DNA of 64,000 nucleotides from Halomonas sp. DQ26W (GCF_003339685.1 NZ_QPKI01000001.1:174130-238129), one strand, 5' to 3'. Positions 53,854 through 63,401 are shown, counted from the first letter of the stretch. Numbers and translations are program-made. Notes: generated by a model not told the origin, from the letters alone.

Positions 53854-53885
53854 GAGGCGGCCCCCGCCAAGGGCCGCCTCTTTTT
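53854..53885 (+). terminator. terminator of the cnoX-like gene
   Basis: GAGGCGGCCC-CCGCCAA-GGGCCGCCTC-TTTTT, 10-bp stem with T-run, just past the stop. Confidence 0.92.
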
Positions 53886-53889
53886 CGGC

Positions 53890-55083
53890 TCATCTCTTCA
53901 ACACACCATCCAGCCGTGTCAGGGCCTCATCGAGCTGAGCGGCGGTGGTGCCGAAGTTGAGGCGCACGAACCCCGGCCAGCCGAAATCGCTGCCATCGGA
54001 GAGGGCCACCCCGGCCTCCTCGAGCAGCAGCTTCTGAGGTGAACCCGTTAGCCCTGCCAGCCCTTCGGCGTCACGCAGGTCAAGCCACGCCAGGTAGGTG
54101 GATTGGGGTGTACTCAGGCCAACGCCAGGCCAGGCGGCCACCCGCTCGACAAGGGTAAGGCGATGCTCGCGCAGCACCTCGATCAATGCCCGGCGCCACG
54201 GATTGCCATGGGCATAGGCAGCCTCGGCGGCCACCAGGCCGAGCACGTTACCGTCCGGCATCAGGCCGCGAAGGGCGGCAGCAAAGCGATGTCGCAGCGC
54301 TGCGTCCTCAATCACGGCACAGGCGGTGGTCAAGCCAGCGAGGTTGAAGGTCTTGGAGGGCGCCCAGAGGGTGATCGTGCGGGCAGCCAGTTCGGGAAAG
54401 GAGGTCGCCAGCGGACGATGCTCGGCGCCCTCATCCAACAGCAGGTCGCAGTGCAGCTCATCGGAGACCAGCAGCAGGTCGTGGCGCTCCACCAGTTCCG
54501 CCAGGGTGGCCAGTTCCTCATGACGCCAGACCCGCCCGGTGGGGTTGTGGGGATGGCACCACAACAGCAAGCGAGTCTGTGGGGTGATCGCCGCCTCCAG
54601 GGCTTCGGTGTCGAAGCGCCATTGCCCGCCCGGCGCCTCGGGGGGCGCCATCTCGGCGCGCTGGGACAGCCGTCCCGTACGCTCGGCCAGCTTGAGGAAG
54701 GGCGGATAGATCGGCGTGATGGTCAATACCCCATCGCCCGGCTCGGTCAATGCCAGGCTGGCCAGGTGCAGGGCCGGCACCGCGCCGGGGAGCCACAGCT
54801 GCCACTCGGGTTCGATCGCCCAGCCGTACTCCCTGGCGCTCCACTGGCATAGAGTCTGGCGTAGCGAGTCGGGTACCATGCCATAGCCGTAGACGCCATG
54901 ATCGACGCGCGACCGCAGCGCCTCGATGACCGCTGGCGGTGAGTGAAAGTCCATATCGGCCACCCACAGCGGTAGCACCCTGTCGTCATAGCGGTGCCAT
55001 TTCTGCGAAGGCCACTTTTGTGACGGTCTCTTTCCCTGTTCGGGGTGGCGACGCTCGACGGGCGTGGCAAAATCGAACTCCAT
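53890..55083 (-). CDS. PatB/MalY-type PLP-dependent C-S (cystathionine beta-) lyase
   Basis: 397-residue fold-type I aminotransferase-like enzyme. ADMDFHSPPAVIEAL and HGVYGYG near the N-terminus, YPPFL, CHPHNPTGRVW, SDELHCDLLL, and PLP-lysine segment LWAPSKTFNLAGL are typical of MalY/PatB, which cleave cystathionine or cysteine S-conjugates. Residues 20-30 contain an in-frame duplication (PSQKWPSQKW). Start 55083 (MEFDFATPVERRH) is before the divergent hypothetical gene at 55109. Confidence 0.9.
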   Translation of the reverse strand: MEFDFATPVERRHPEQGKRPSQKWPSQKWHRYDDRVLPLWVADMDFHSPPAVIEALRSRVDHGVYGYGMVPDSLRQTLCQWSAREYGWAIEPEWQLWLPGAVPALHLASLALTEPGDGVLTITPIYPPFLKLAERTGRLSQRAEMAPPEAPGGQWRFDTEALEAAITPQTRLLLWCHPHNPTGRVWRHEELATLAELVERHDLLLVSDELHCDLLLDEGAEHRPLATSFPELAARTITLWAPSKTFNLAGLTTACAVIEDAALRHRFAAALRGLMPDGNVLGLVAAEAAYAHGNPWRRALIEVLREHRLTLVERVAAWPGVGLSTPQSTYLAWLDLRDAEGLAGLTGSPQKLLLEEAGVALSDGSDFGWPGFVRLNFGTTAAQLDEALTRLDGVLKR

Positions 55084-55108
55084 GTTCTTTCCTCGGGAAG
55101 CAGCGACG

Positions 55109-55555
55109 ATGAACGAAACCATGCCGCAAAGCGGCTTCTATGCCAAGGTACGTCGCGGCATGCCCGCCCTGCTCGAACAGTGGCGCAGGCTGGGAAGCGG
55201 CGATCCGGACAGGCTCGCACTGATCCTTGCAGAAACCGCCCGGGTGGCGAAGCTGGGCCAGCCCGATGAGACGCCCGACGGCGACACGCTGGCGACCTGG
55301 AGCCAACCCGAGGCCGGCGATTTCATCCCGCTCTGGGCGGCGCGTACCGCAGCGTTCCTGCTGATGCAGATGCCGGCGCGCCCCGTACCGCACAGTGACG
55401 ACGAGGCCTGCGCCTGGGCCTACTGCTGGCTGCTCAATCGTACCTTCGACGACGTGGAAGCCTCTCGGGCCGCACTGCCGGCGCACCTTCATGACAAACT
55501 CACCCATGCAGTCGGCGCCGCCTGGGCCGATCGCCAGGGCCTGCGACTCGTCTAG
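55109..55555 (+). CDS. hypothetical protein
   Basis: 148-residue soluble protein beginning MNETMPQSGFYAKVRRGMPALLEQWRRLG. Mostly helical, Ala/Trp-rich, with DEACAWAYCWLLNRTFDDVEASRAALP near the end. No signal, membrane helix or motif that I recognise. Divergent from the PatB-type gene with only 25 bases between start codons, so the promoters overlap the coding regions or the two genes share control. Confidence 0.65.
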   Translation: MNETMPQSGFYAKVRRGMPALLEQWRRLGSGDPDRLALILAETARVAKLGQPDETPDGDTLATWSQPEAGDFIPLWAARTAAFLLMQMPARPVPHSDDEACAWAYCWLLNRTFDDVEASRAALPAHLHDKLTHAVGAAWADRQGLRLV

Positions 55556-55575
55556 GGATGTTCCCCTGAGCTGGC

Positions 55576-55676
55576 AGCCGGCCAAGCTGGTGGTATCGAT
55601 CGGCATCGTGCTGGGGCTGGCGATGGTCGCCGAGCGCGTCAGCACCCGCATGGCCGGCGACAGGTACTTGACCTAG
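55576..55676 (+). pseudogene. possible truncated N-terminus of a membrane protein
   Basis: Just after the previous gene the frame reads LSWQPAKLVVSIGIVLGLAM then VAERVSTRMAGDRYLT and stops at 55676. It encodes one convincing membrane helix followed by an ERVS.R.AG turn, like the first helix of a multi-helix permease, but stops abruptly and has no good start codon (a GTG falls inside the helix). A decayed gene start is one explanation; a tiny single-helix protein is another. Confidence 0.3.
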
Positions 55677-55773
55677 CGCTTGCTCGGGGCAATGCTGGCA
55701 TGAGGGTCTCTTGACCGCCCCGTTTAGCCTGCTGAGACAGAACAACAATCTCTGACCAACAAGGATCATTACC

Positions 55774-56187
55774 ATGTTCGTGCGCACCATCGAACCTGCC
55801 TTCTACGACACCGACGCCCTCGGCCATATCAACAACACTCGGTTGCCGGCCTGGTTCGAGATGGCTCGCAACGACCTCTTTCGTCTGTTCACGCCGGACC
55901 TGGATCCGCGCAAGTGGCGGCTGATCATGGCGCGCATGGAGGTCGACTACCGGGCCGAACTGCACTACGGCAGCGACATCGAGCTGCGCACCTATCTCTC
56001 ACGGCTGGGCAATAGCTCCTTCACCGTGACCCAGGAGGCGTGGCAGAAGGGCGTGCTCACCAACCTGGGGCACACCGTGCTGGTACACTTCGACCATGGT
56101 GAGAAACGGGCCGTGCCGATCGCAGGTGAATTGCGCGACGCGCTGGAGGCGCATCTGCGCGACGTCGAGGAGCCAACGAAGGCATGA
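55774..56187 (+). CDS. acyl-CoA thioesterase, hotdog fold (YbgC/4HBT type)
   Basis: 137 residues with the 4HBT signature PAFYDTDALGHINNTRLPAWFE (Asp near residue 13-15), then MARMEVDYRAELHYGSDIELRTYL. Hydrolyses acyl-CoA thioesters; chain specificity unknown. Ribosome site AAGGA before the ATG. Its stop overlaps the ATG of the YbaK-type gene (ATGA). Confidence 0.9.
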   Translation: MFVRTIEPAFYDTDALGHINNTRLPAWFEMARNDLFRLFTPDLDPRKWRLIMARMEVDYRAELHYGSDIELRTYLSRLGNSSFTVTQEAWQKGVLTNLGHTVLVHFDHGEKRAVPIAGELRDALEAHLRDVEEPTKA

Positions 56188-56654
56188 CGCCGGCCATCAG
56201 GGTGCTGGAGCGGGACGGCGCCACCTTCGAGCTGCTCAGCTACGAACATGACCCCCGCTCGGCGGCCTATGGCGAAGAGGCGGCCAGTGCGCTATCGCTG
56301 GATCCCCGAAGCGTGTTCAAGACTCTGGTGGCGCAGTTGGACGATGGTCGCCTTGCCGTGGGCATCGTACCGGTGACGGCCCAACTGGTTCTCAAGGCGC
56401 TGGCCAAGGCCGCCGGCGCCCGCCGGGCAAACATGGCCGAGGCCACCGAGGCTGAGCGGGTAACGGGCTATGTGCTGGGTGGCATCAGCCCGCTGGGACA
56501 GAAGAAACACCTGCCCACCTTCCTGGACGAGAGCGCCGAAGATTTCGCCGAGATACATGTCAGTGGCGGGCGCCGCGGCCTGGAGATCCGTTTGGCACCG
56601 GATATCCTGGTTCGCCTGAGCAACGCAAGGCTGGCACCGCTTGCAAGGTACTGA
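56184..56654 (+). CDS. ybaK: Cys-tRNA(Pro)/Cys-tRNA(Cys) deacylase YbaK-type
   Basis: 156-residue trans-editing domain protein that hydrolyses Cys-tRNAPro made by error. TPAIRVLERDGATFELLSYEHD and VFKTLVAQLDDGRLAVGIVPV carry the conserved Lys; GYVLGGISPLGQKKHLPTFLDES is the typical GGxSPxG loop. Coupled to the thioesterase gene by ATGA. Confidence 0.93.
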   Translation: MTPAIRVLERDGATFELLSYEHDPRSAAYGEEAASALSLDPRSVFKTLVAQLDDGRLAVGIVPVTAQLVLKALAKAAGARRANMAEATEAERVTGYVLGGISPLGQKKHLPTFLDESAEDFAEIHVSGGRRGLEIRLAPDILVRLSNARLAPLARY

Positions 56655-56731
56655 CCCCGAGCCAAAGCCGCCCCCTAGTGGTCACACAATCATGGCCCGT
56701 CCAGGCACACTTATTTTCCCAGGAGCTGATC

Positions 56732-57061
56732 ATGGCCATCCGCTACAACCTCTGGCTCGACCCCGACAACGTCGAGCAGCACCGTGCGGTGGAAGAGGAC
56801 CTGGAGCGCTACTTCCTGGAGCGTTTCGCCGACTACCCCCACATCCGCTTGTTCGGGGCAGACCCCTACGATTATGATGCGCCGTTCAATCGCCTATACG
56901 ACGTCTTGATGGCAAGGGCCAATGAGTACTGCGAACGACGCTGGCAGGGCTATGTGCCCTCTCCCGAGCAGCTCAACCGGACCTTCTTTCGCGCCGTAGG
57001 CCGCTCCAACAAGTTCGTACGGGACCCAAGCGATGGTGATCCAGACCAATCAGAGACCTGA
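56732..57061 (+). CDS. hypothetical protein
   Basis: 109 residues: MAIRYNLWLDPDNVEQHRAVEEDLERYF, many aromatic and acidic residues, and a C-terminal segment EYCERRWQGYVPSPEQLNRTFFRAVGRSN. No known motif. A clear AGGAGCTGATC ribosome site supports translation. Its end overlaps the start of the DUF501 gene by 29 bases in another frame. Confidence 0.65.
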   Translation: MAIRYNLWLDPDNVEQHRAVEEDLERYFLERFADYPHIRLFGADPYDYDAPFNRLYDVLMARANEYCERRWQGYVPSPEQLNRTFFRAVGRSNKFVRDPSDGDPDQSET

Positions 57062-57554
57062 TGAGCATCAGCTGGCCATCATTGGCCGCCAGCTGGGCCG
57101 GGCGCCCCGGGGTATCGAGGTCGTGTCGGCCACCGATGGTGAAGGCACGCCGCTGGTGCTGCGTATGGCTCCCATCGTCGACGGCAAGCCCTTCCCGACA
57201 CTCTACTGGCTCTGCTCCGAGCGTCTGAAGATCGAGATATCGCGTATCGAAGCCCGTGGTGTGATCAAGGCACTGGAAACCCGGCTCCAGGAGGACGCCG
57301 ATTTCCTGGCCGCTTACCACGCCAGCCACCGCGACTATGTCGAGGCACGCTGGCGTAACATGCACGCGACCCAGCGTGAACAGGTGGCCCGGCTCGGCTA
57401 TGAAACGGTCCTGCGCGAGCGCGGCATCGGCGGCATCGCCAACTGGGACCAGGTTCGTTGCCTGCATACGCAGTATGCCCACCACCTGTGCGGCGACAAC
57501 GTCGTCGGCCAATGGATGGACAAGGAATATGCCGTCGCCGACTGCCTTCCCTGA
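57033..57554 (+). CDS. DUF501 family protein
   Basis: 173 residues. The pattern LGRAPRGIEVVSATDGEGTPLVLRMAPIVDGKPFPTLYWLCSERLKIEISRIEARG and the C-terminal CLHTQYAHHLCGDNVVGQWMD, with paired Cys and His, are typical of DUF501. Function unknown; the conserved Cys/His suggest metal binding. Overlaps the previous gene by 29 bases, which implies coupled translation. Confidence 0.85.
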   Translation: MVIQTNQRPDEHQLAIIGRQLGRAPRGIEVVSATDGEGTPLVLRMAPIVDGKPFPTLYWLCSERLKIEISRIEARGVIKALETRLQEDADFLAAYHASHRDYVEARWRNMHATQREQVARLGYETVLRERGIGGIANWDQVRCLHTQYAHHLCGDNVVGQWMDKEYAVADCLP

Positions 57555-57609
57555 TACTCTTTTTCGCAAGCCCCGGCTGCTAGGATACCCCCTTGCCAAG
57601 GAGAAAAGC

Positions 57610-58161
57610 ATGTCGAGATTCTGCGTCTACCTGGGTTCCCGCGACGGCCGGGATCCTGCCTTTGTGGAAGCTACACGATCACTGGGGCGCGAACTGGTCG
57701 CTCGCGGCCATGGCCTGGTCTATGGCGGTGCGCGCATCGGCCTTATGGGGGAATTGGCCAACTCCATGCTGGCTAAAGGTGGCGAAGTCATCGGGGTGAT
57801 GCCCGATCATCTGGTGGAGCGCGAGCAGGCCCACGAGGGGTTGACCCAGCTGATTCGCGTCCACAACATGCACGAGCGCAAGGCCAGCATGGCCGCCCAT
57901 GCCGATGCCTTCATTGCGCTGCCCGGCGGTATCGGCACCCTCGAGGAGCTATTCGAGGCCTGGACCTGGCAGTATCTGGGGCTACACGACAAGCCCATCG
58001 GCGTCCTCGATACGGCGGACTTCTACTCGCCCCTGCTGGCCTTCCTGGACAGTACCGTGGAACACGGCTTTCTCAACTCAAGAACCCGCACCTGCCTCAT
58101 CGATGCCGAGGAGCCGGCTGCACTGCTCGATGCCATGGAAGCTCGCCTGGCCAACGGCTGA
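57610..58161 (+). CDS. LOG/TIGR00730 family Rossmann protein (nucleoside 5'-monophosphate phosphoribohydrolase type)
   Basis: 183 residues with FCVYLGSRDGRDPAF, GHGLVYGGARIGLMGELAN and the diagnostic LPGGIGTLEELFEAWTW (PGGxGTxxE) nucleotide/ribose site. Family members cleave AMP or cytokinin ribotides to base and ribose phosphate. Start 57610 after CCAAGGAGAAAAGC. The longer frame starting at 57337 is antisense-like overlap with the DUF501 gene and is rejected. Confidence 0.93.
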   Translation: MSRFCVYLGSRDGRDPAFVEATRSLGRELVARGHGLVYGGARIGLMGELANSMLAKGGEVIGVMPDHLVEREQAHEGLTQLIRVHNMHERKASMAAHADAFIALPGGIGTLEELFEAWTWQYLGLHDKPIGVLDTADFYSPLLAFLDSTVEHGFLNSRTRTCLIDAEEPAALLDAMEARLANG

Positions 58162-58184
58162 CCCACACACCGAGGAGATCGCCC

Positions 58185-59156
58185 ATGCATGCCACTGCCG
58201 TCGAACAGGAGCGCCTGGTCTGGCGCGAAAGTCCATCTCTGAAAGGCCCGATAGCCGGCGAAGTCCGTATCCGCGTGGCCTGGTCCGGCGTCAATCGAGC
58301 CGACCTGATGCAACGCGCCGGCCATTACCCACCGCCTCCCGGCGTCACCAAGATACCCGGACTGGAGATCAGCGGCACCGTGGTTGATGCCGGCCCCGGG
58401 GTTGAATGCTTGCGACCCGGCGACAGGGTCTGCGCTCTGCTGGCCGGCGGGGGCTATGCCGAAGAGGTCGTGGTCGATGCCCGTCAGGTGCTACCGCTAC
58501 CCGATGGTTTCGGCCTACGTGAGGCGGCCGCCTTGCCCGAGGTCTTCGCCACCGCCTGGCTCAACCTATTCATGGAAGCACGCCTGACCGCGGGCGAACG
58601 GGTGCTGCTGCATGCCGGCGCGAGCGGTGTCGGCACCGCCGCCATCCAGCTTTGCCGGGCCTTTGGCCACCCCTGCTTCGCCACTGCCGGCAGCGACGAC
58701 AAGCTGGAGGCCTGCCATCGACTCGGCGCCGATGCGGGCTGGAATCGCTATGCGGGAAGCTTCGTCGATGCGGTCAAGGCCTGGGGAGGGGCGGATGTGA
58801 TTCTCGACCCGGTGGGCGGTGCCTACCTGGCCGACAACCAGCGTGTGCTCAATGCCGACGGTCGGCTGGTGCTGATCGGCTTGATGGGTGGCCGCAGCGC
58901 CGAACTGGATATGGGAAGGATGCTGATGAAACGCCAGCGGCTGATCGGTTCCACCCTGCGCGCCAAACCACCCGCTGACAAGGGGCGCATTCTCGACGCC
59001 CTGCTGGCCCATGTATGGCCACGTCTGGCTAACGGCGAGATCCAGCCACTGATCGACCGTACCTGGCCCATCGACGAAGCCGAAGCGGCACACGCCCATA
59101 TCCAGCAGGATGCCAATATCGGCAAGGTCCTGCTTGCGGTAGACACCGCCGGATGA
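58185..59156 (+). CDS. NAD(P)H quinone oxidoreductase (PIG3/QOR-type zinc-free MDR)
   Basis: 323-residue medium-chain reductase. GroES-like half with RADLMQRAGHYPPPPGVTKIPGLEISG, a coenzyme site LLHAGASGVGTAAIQLCRAFGH, then ADVILDPVGGAYLADNQRVLNADGRLVLIGLMGG. Lacks the zinc-ligand Cys cluster of alcohol dehydrogenases. Likely reduces quinones or enones with NADPH. GAGGAG ribosome site; 23 bases after the LOG gene. Confidence 0.9.
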   Translation: MHATAVEQERLVWRESPSLKGPIAGEVRIRVAWSGVNRADLMQRAGHYPPPPGVTKIPGLEISGTVVDAGPGVECLRPGDRVCALLAGGGYAEEVVVDARQVLPLPDGFGLREAAALPEVFATAWLNLFMEARLTAGERVLLHAGASGVGTAAIQLCRAFGHPCFATAGSDDKLEACHRLGADAGWNRYAGSFVDAVKAWGGADVILDPVGGAYLADNQRVLNADGRLVLIGLMGGRSAELDMGRMLMKRQRLIGSTLRAKPPADKGRILDALLAHVWPRLANGEIQPLIDRTWPIDEAEAAHAHIQQDANIGKVLLAVDTAG

Positions 59157-59181
59157 AGGGTGAGGCGAACAACGCCCAGGT

Positions 59182-59682
59182 TCAGCTAGCTCCCGTCAGC
59201 TCACGGGTGCGCAGGTAGGTGAGTTGCAGCAGGCGTGCGTCCTCTGCCGCACGGTGGCGGTGAATACCCAGCTCCTGGATTAGCGCCTCTCGTGCAACAT
59301 GCCACAGGGCGAGCTGGTGATCCTTGAGCAGAATACGCAGCGCCTCGAGGCGGAAGGCCGGCAGCATTCCGGCGTGATGGAAGAGCAGCGACAGCCAGGT
59401 ATTGTCGTATCCCCAGCTGTCACTGTAGGCGATACCGATGTTGCCCAGTTCGTCGTTGAGCCAGCGCGCCACCTGCTGTACTGGCAACCCTTCACGCTTC
59501 AGACGCGCCCGTGAGATACCGTGCAACAACTCGGCCTTCGGGTCCCAGTGTGTCCATTCTTCCAGCGGTTGAATGAGAAAGGCGTAGCTGCTGCCGTCGG
59601 CCCTGGCGAGGCCGATTTCTATGGGGTAGCTACCGCGCCCGAATCCGGACGCCTCGATATCCAACAGTGTGGGCAGCGTCAC
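59182..59682 (-). CDS. DEDDh-type 3'-5' exonuclease-like protein
   Basis: 166 residues with the DnaQ-fold triad: LLDIEASGFGRGSYPIEIG (DxE), SDSWGYDNTWLSLLFHHAG (middle Asp) and HRHRAAEDARLLQL (HxxxxD). The catalytic set is complete, so nuclease activity is plausible; substrate unknown. Compact, without extra domains. Starts at GTG (59682). Convergent with the quinone reductase gene. Confidence 0.82.
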   Translation of the reverse strand: MTLPTLLDIEASGFGRGSYPIEIGLARADGSSYAFLIQPLEEWTHWDPKAELLHGISRARLKREGLPVQQVARWLNDELGNIGIAYSDSWGYDNTWLSLLFHHAGMLPAFRLEALRILLKDHQLALWHVAREALIQELGIHRHRAAEDARLLQLTYLRTRELTGAS

Positions 59683-59742
59683 GGATGGGCGCTTCCTCGA
59701 TGATGGGCCGGGCGATATCAGCGTTGCCAGGTGGCCGGCAGT

Positions 59743-60261
59743 CTAGTGTCGTGTCTGAGCACCGGCAATGTCCAGCTCGGCACCTTCCAACCTTGCGTGC
59801 CGGTTGGCCAGTGCCTGCCAATGGGCGGCGTGAGCCGCATCTACCGTCAACCCGAGCTCACCGTAGCGATAAGCCCTGGCCAACCGTGCCGCCGCCAGGG
59901 GGTGGCCCGCCTCGCCAGCACGAGCGTACCAGGTGACGGCCCTGTCCTCACGCCGCGGGTACTGTAGGCTGCCATTCTCGTGGATCCGGGCCGCCTGGTA
60001 CTGTGCCTTGAGATTTCCTGCCTGGGCGGCTTCCAGCACGTAGCGGGCTCCCTTGGCCTTGTCCTGGGGACTGACACCGCGATGGAACAGCATGTGTCCA
60101 TAGAGTGAGAGCGCCCCGGGATGGCCGGCATCGGCGCAACGCTTGAAGAGGCGCATAGTCAGGCGCTGGGTACGCGGGGAGCGCGGCAACCAGCGGGTAT
60201 GAAACAGCTGCTCCGCTAGACGGTACTCGAGCCTGGTGAACAGTGACGATGCCTGCGTCAT
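59743..60261 (-). CDS. Sel1-like repeat protein
   Basis: 172 residues with helical Sel1/TPR-like repeats: ADAGHPGALSLYGHMLFHRG, AAQAGNLKAQYQAARIHENG, AGEAGHPLAAARLARAYRYGE. Such repeats mediate protein contacts. No signal peptide is visible, so apparently cytoplasmic. Partner and function unknown. Confidence 0.85.
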   Translation of the reverse strand: MTQASSLFTRLEYRLAEQLFHTRWLPRSPRTQRLTMRLFKRCADAGHPGALSLYGHMLFHRGVSPQDKAKGARYVLEAAQAGNLKAQYQAARIHENGSLQYPRREDRAVTWYARAGEAGHPLAAARLARAYRYGELGLTVDAAHAAHWQALANRHARLEGAELDIAGAQTRH

Positions 60262-60486
60262 GGGAAAACAACCTTGCGTGCGTGTGTCAGCAGCATGACG
60301 AGAGGTACCATCCCCTGGTCGTCGTCATGGCCTGTCGTAAGGTCGCCGTCCGGACTCCGCCGGGGCCGTTGAGGGTGGCCAGCATACGCCCGCCCTGCCG
60401 GCGACTCAACCCCTGCCATTTGCTGCCTTGGTAGGCCTCGGCTAGCATGGCATTCGATACCGGACGAAACCGCGACAGGAGCAATG

Positions 60487-61518
60487 ATGCAGACGCGACA
60501 GCTAGGCAACACGGGCATCGAGGTCAGCCGCCTGTGCCTGGGAACCATGACCTTCGGTGAACAGAACAGCGAAAGCGAGGCCCATGAACAGCTCGACCGC
60601 GCCGTCGCCTTCGGTATCAACTTCATCGATACCGCCGAGATGTATCCAGTGCCGCCCAAGAGTGAGACACAGGGGCGCACCGAAACCTATATCGGCAGTT
60701 GGCTCAAGCGGCGTGACAGCCGTGACGATGTCATCATCGCCACCAAGGTCAGTGGCCCGGGGCTGGACTATCTTCGGGGAGGCTCACGACTGACACATGG
60801 ACAAATCCTGCGGGCCATCGATGCCAGTCTGTCGCGGCTCCAGACCGACTACGTAGACCTCTACCAGCTGCACTGGCCCGACCGACGCACCAACTTCTTC
60901 GGCAAACTGGGCTATGAGCATGACGAAGAAGAGAGCGCCGTTGCCCTGGAGGAGACCCTGGGCACGCTGAAGGAGTTGGTGGACGTCGGCAAGGTACGCG
61001 CCATTGGCCTATCCAACGAGACGCCCTGGGGCGTGATGCAGTCGCTGAACCTGGCAGAGCGTCTCGACCTTCCCCGAGTAGCCTCGGTCCAGAACCCCTA
61101 CAACCTGCTCAATCGTACCTTCGAGCTCGGCCTCGCTGAAATCGCCCATCGTGAGGACATCGGCCTACTGGCCTACTCGCCATTGGGCTTCGGCGTGCTC
61201 TCCGGCAAGTACCTCGACGGGGCGCGCCCGGCAAAGGCCAGACTCACCCTCTACGAGCGCTTCCAGCGCTACACCTCGCCCCAGGCCGAGGAAGCGACCC
61301 GGGGCTATGTAGACATCGCCCGCGAGCATGGTCTGGACCCCGCCCAGATGGCGCTGGCCTTCGTCAATTCGCGCAGCTTCCTGACCAGCAACATCATCGG
61401 CGCCACGACCATGGACCAGCTCGAGGTCAATTTGGCGAGCGAGTCCACGAAGCTCGACCAGGCTGTGTTGGATGCCATTGAGGAAGTGCATCGGCGCCTG
61501 CCCAACCCCTGCCCCTGA
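60487..61518 (+). CDS. aldo/keto reductase (Tas type)
   Basis: 343 residues, NADP-dependent TIM barrel. GLTMTFG-like [25 protein letters not shown], catalytic [37 protein letters not shown] (Lys/His region), [13 protein letters not shown] and cofactor region [20 protein letters not shown]. Resembles E. coli Tas. The ATG at 60487 is better spaced to AGGAG than the one at 60484. Substrate unknown. Confidence 0.9.
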   Translation: MQTRQLGNTGIEVSRLCLGTMTFGEQNSESEAHEQLDRAVAFGINFIDTAEMYPVPPKSETQGRTETYIGSWLKRRDSRDDVIIATKVSGPGLDYLRGGSRLTHGQILRAIDASLSRLQTDYVDLYQLHWPDRRTNFFGKLGYEHDEEESAVALEETLGTLKELVDVGKVRAIGLSNETPWGVMQSLNLAERLDLPRVASVQNPYNLLNRTFELGLAEIAHREDIGLLAYSPLGFGVLSGKYLDGARPAKARLTLYERFQRYTSPQAEEATRGYVDIAREHGLDPAQMALAFVNSRSFLTSNIIGATTMDQLEVNLASESTKLDQAVLDAIEEVHRRLPNPCP

Positions 61519-61667
61519 GCAGCCTATCCCAGATACCACAGCGTACAAGGCCGCACGGACGAATGACCGCGCGGTATCGGGGTTGTCCCCCCGATAGCCC
61601 CACCCTCGCTTCGCCCTTGATATACTCGGCACATTCAGAGCCTACCCTACCGGTACAGGAGTGCTTC

Positions 61668-62459
61668 ATGCTGAGCGTGATTTCACCCGCCAAGACGCTG
61701 GACTTCGAGTCTCCGGCAACGACATCCCGATACTCGCAGCCGGATTTCCTCGACCGCAGCCGTGAACTAATCGAGATTTTGCACGACTATTCGCCGCAGC
61801 AGCTCAGCGAACTGATGGGTATCAGCGACAAGCTGGCCGGGCTCAATGCGGCACGCTTTGCCGAGTGGCAGACGCCGTTCACGCCGAGCAACGCCAAGCC
61901 TGCCGGCCAGGCCTTCCAGGGCGATGTCTACGTCGGCCTCGAGGCAGATAGCTTCAGCGACGAGGATAACGCCTTCGCCCAAGGGCACCTGCGCATCCTC
62001 TCCGGGCTTTATGGCCTACTACGCCCGCTGGACCTGATCCAGCCCTACCGCCTGGAAATGGGCACTCGCCTGCCCAACTCAGCAGGCACAGACCTCTATG
62101 CCTTCTGGAGGGAAACCCTGCCCCCTGCCCTGGAGCAAGCTGTGAAAGAAAGCGGCACGCCCGTTCTGGTCAACCTGGCATCCAACGAGTACTTCAAGGC
62201 GATCAATGCCAAGCGGCTCGAGGCCCGGGTCATCACCCCGGTATTCAAGGATGAGAAGAACGACACCTACAAGATCATCAGCTTTTATGCCAAGAAGGCA
62301 CGCGGACTCATGGCGGCCTGGATGATCCGCCAGCGGTTAGACAACCCTGAAGGGCTCAAGGACTTCAATGTGGCAGGATATGGCTTCAATGCCTCCCTGT
62401 CGGAAGGCGACACCCTGGTCTTCACGCGCCGTGAGGATCAAAGCCAGGCGGCTCGTTGA
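61668..62459 (+). CDS. yaaA: peroxide stress protein YaaA
   Basis: 263 residues, DUF328. Begins [19 protein letters not shown] and has [38 protein letters not shown] and the C-terminal [18 protein letters not shown]. In E. coli YaaA lowers free iron and limits oxidative DNA damage during peroxide stress. Start set by the conserved N-terminus with AGGAGTGCTTC upstream; the frame upstream to 61563 is not conserved. Confidence 0.95.
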   Translation: MLSVISPAKTLDFESPATTSRYSQPDFLDRSRELIEILHDYSPQQLSELMGISDKLAGLNAARFAEWQTPFTPSNAKPAGQAFQGDVYVGLEADSFSDEDNAFAQGHLRILSGLYGLLRPLDLIQPYRLEMGTRLPNSAGTDLYAFWRETLPPALEQAVKESGTPVLVNLASNEYFKAINAKRLEARVITPVFKDEKNDTYKIISFYAKKARGLMAAWMIRQRLDNPEGLKDFNVAGYGFNASLSEGDTLVFTRREDQSQAAR

Positions 62460-62465
62460 CGCTCC

Positions 62466-63041
62466 CTAGAAAAAACGCAGCGGCCGGGCAGAGCGGGGCT
62501 TGAGAAAGCGACGATGGACGTCCTTGAAGCGCTCGTCGTCGCAACGATGCAACCATTCATAGGCCACCATGTCGGCACTGACCGGCACGGCACCGCAACG
62601 CACCATGCGCTCCCGGGCCAGCTGCGCCTCCCCCGCTCGCCGGCTCACCGTGGCCTCACTCAGCCAGTAAACCTCATAGCCCGCCTCCAGCAAGCCAAGA
62701 CCCGTCTGCATGACGCAGATATGCGCCTCGGAACCACAAAGCACGACTTGCCGCCTGCCGCTCTCGGTCAGGGCAGAGGCGAAGTCCGGCTCGGCGTGGG
62801 CATTGAAGTGCACCTTCTTCCACAGCCGAGGGTCACGCAGCGCCTCGAGCAGGCGGGGCTCACTGCCGCCCAACCCTTCCGGATACTGCTCGGTGACCCA
62901 GACCGGAACCGCCAACGACTCGGCGACACCGCCCAACCAGGCCGCCTCAGCGACAGCCTGCTCGCCACCCTCGACCACTGGCAGCAACCCAGCCTGAAGG
63001 TCGACAATCAACAGCAGGCTCTCTTCACTATTCAGGCGCAT
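62466..63041 (-). CDS. isochorismatase-family cysteine hydrolase (YcaC type)
   Basis: 191 residues. Catalytic Asp in LLIVDLQAGLLPVV, Lys in PRLWKKVHFNA, Cys in LCGSEAHICVMQTGLGLL, with the non-prolyl cis peptide region intact. Similar to YcaC-like hydrolases of unknown substrate. The ATG at 63041 is five bases from AGGAG; a GTG at 63047 is also possible. Confidence 0.88.
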   Translation of the reverse strand: MRLNSEESLLLIVDLQAGLLPVVEGGEQAVAEAAWLGGVAESLAVPVWVTEQYPEGLGGSEPRLLEALRDPRLWKKVHFNAHAEPDFASALTESGRRQVVLCGSEAHICVMQTGLGLLEAGYEVYWLSEATVSRRAGEAQLARERMVRCGAVPVSADMVAYEWLHRCDDERFKDVHRRFLKPRSARPLRFF

Positions 63042-63206
63042 GATCACTCCTCTTGAATCGTTATTTTTCGAGCATTTCTATCAGCATAGCCGTTAAAATG
63101 GGGTTTCTTGAAGCCATTCGATGCGCCACCTTCTTCTCATGCTGGTGGGTCAGTTCTGATGGCCATTGACACTCAGTGTAACCTTGGTGACGGGCCACAC
63201 CGAAGA

Positions 63207-63401
63207 TCAATCACGCTCGGCCTCTTCCTGAATGCTTTCACCCATCTCCTTGATTCTCTCCTCTGCCTCTTCCATGGCACCATCGATATTCTTGCCCGCC
63301 TGTTCGGCAGGACCCGCATCGTCCCCGCAGCCCATCAGGCCTCCAGCGGTCATACCGACAAGCAGTAGTATCGCAAGCTTACGCATCATCATTTTGCTCA
63401 T
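63207..63401 (-). CDS. small lipoprotein
   Basis: 64 residues: basic N-terminus MSKMMMRKLA, hydrophobic segment ILLLVGMTAGGLMGC with a lipobox (LMGC, lipidated Cys at residue 25), then an acidic Glu-rich helix DGAMEEAEERIKEMGESIQEE. Lipoprotein signal is clear; function unknown. Start 63401 follows AAAGGAGAAACC. Confidence 0.8.
   Translation of the reverse strand: MSKMMMRKLAILLLVGMTAGGLMGCGDDAGPAEQAGKNIDGAMEEAEERIKEMGESIQEEAERD

Noticed and set aside
57337..58161. 274-residue version of the LOG protein
   Set aside because: The first 90 residues overlap the DUF501 gene out of frame and the conserved LOG start with ribosome site is at 57610.
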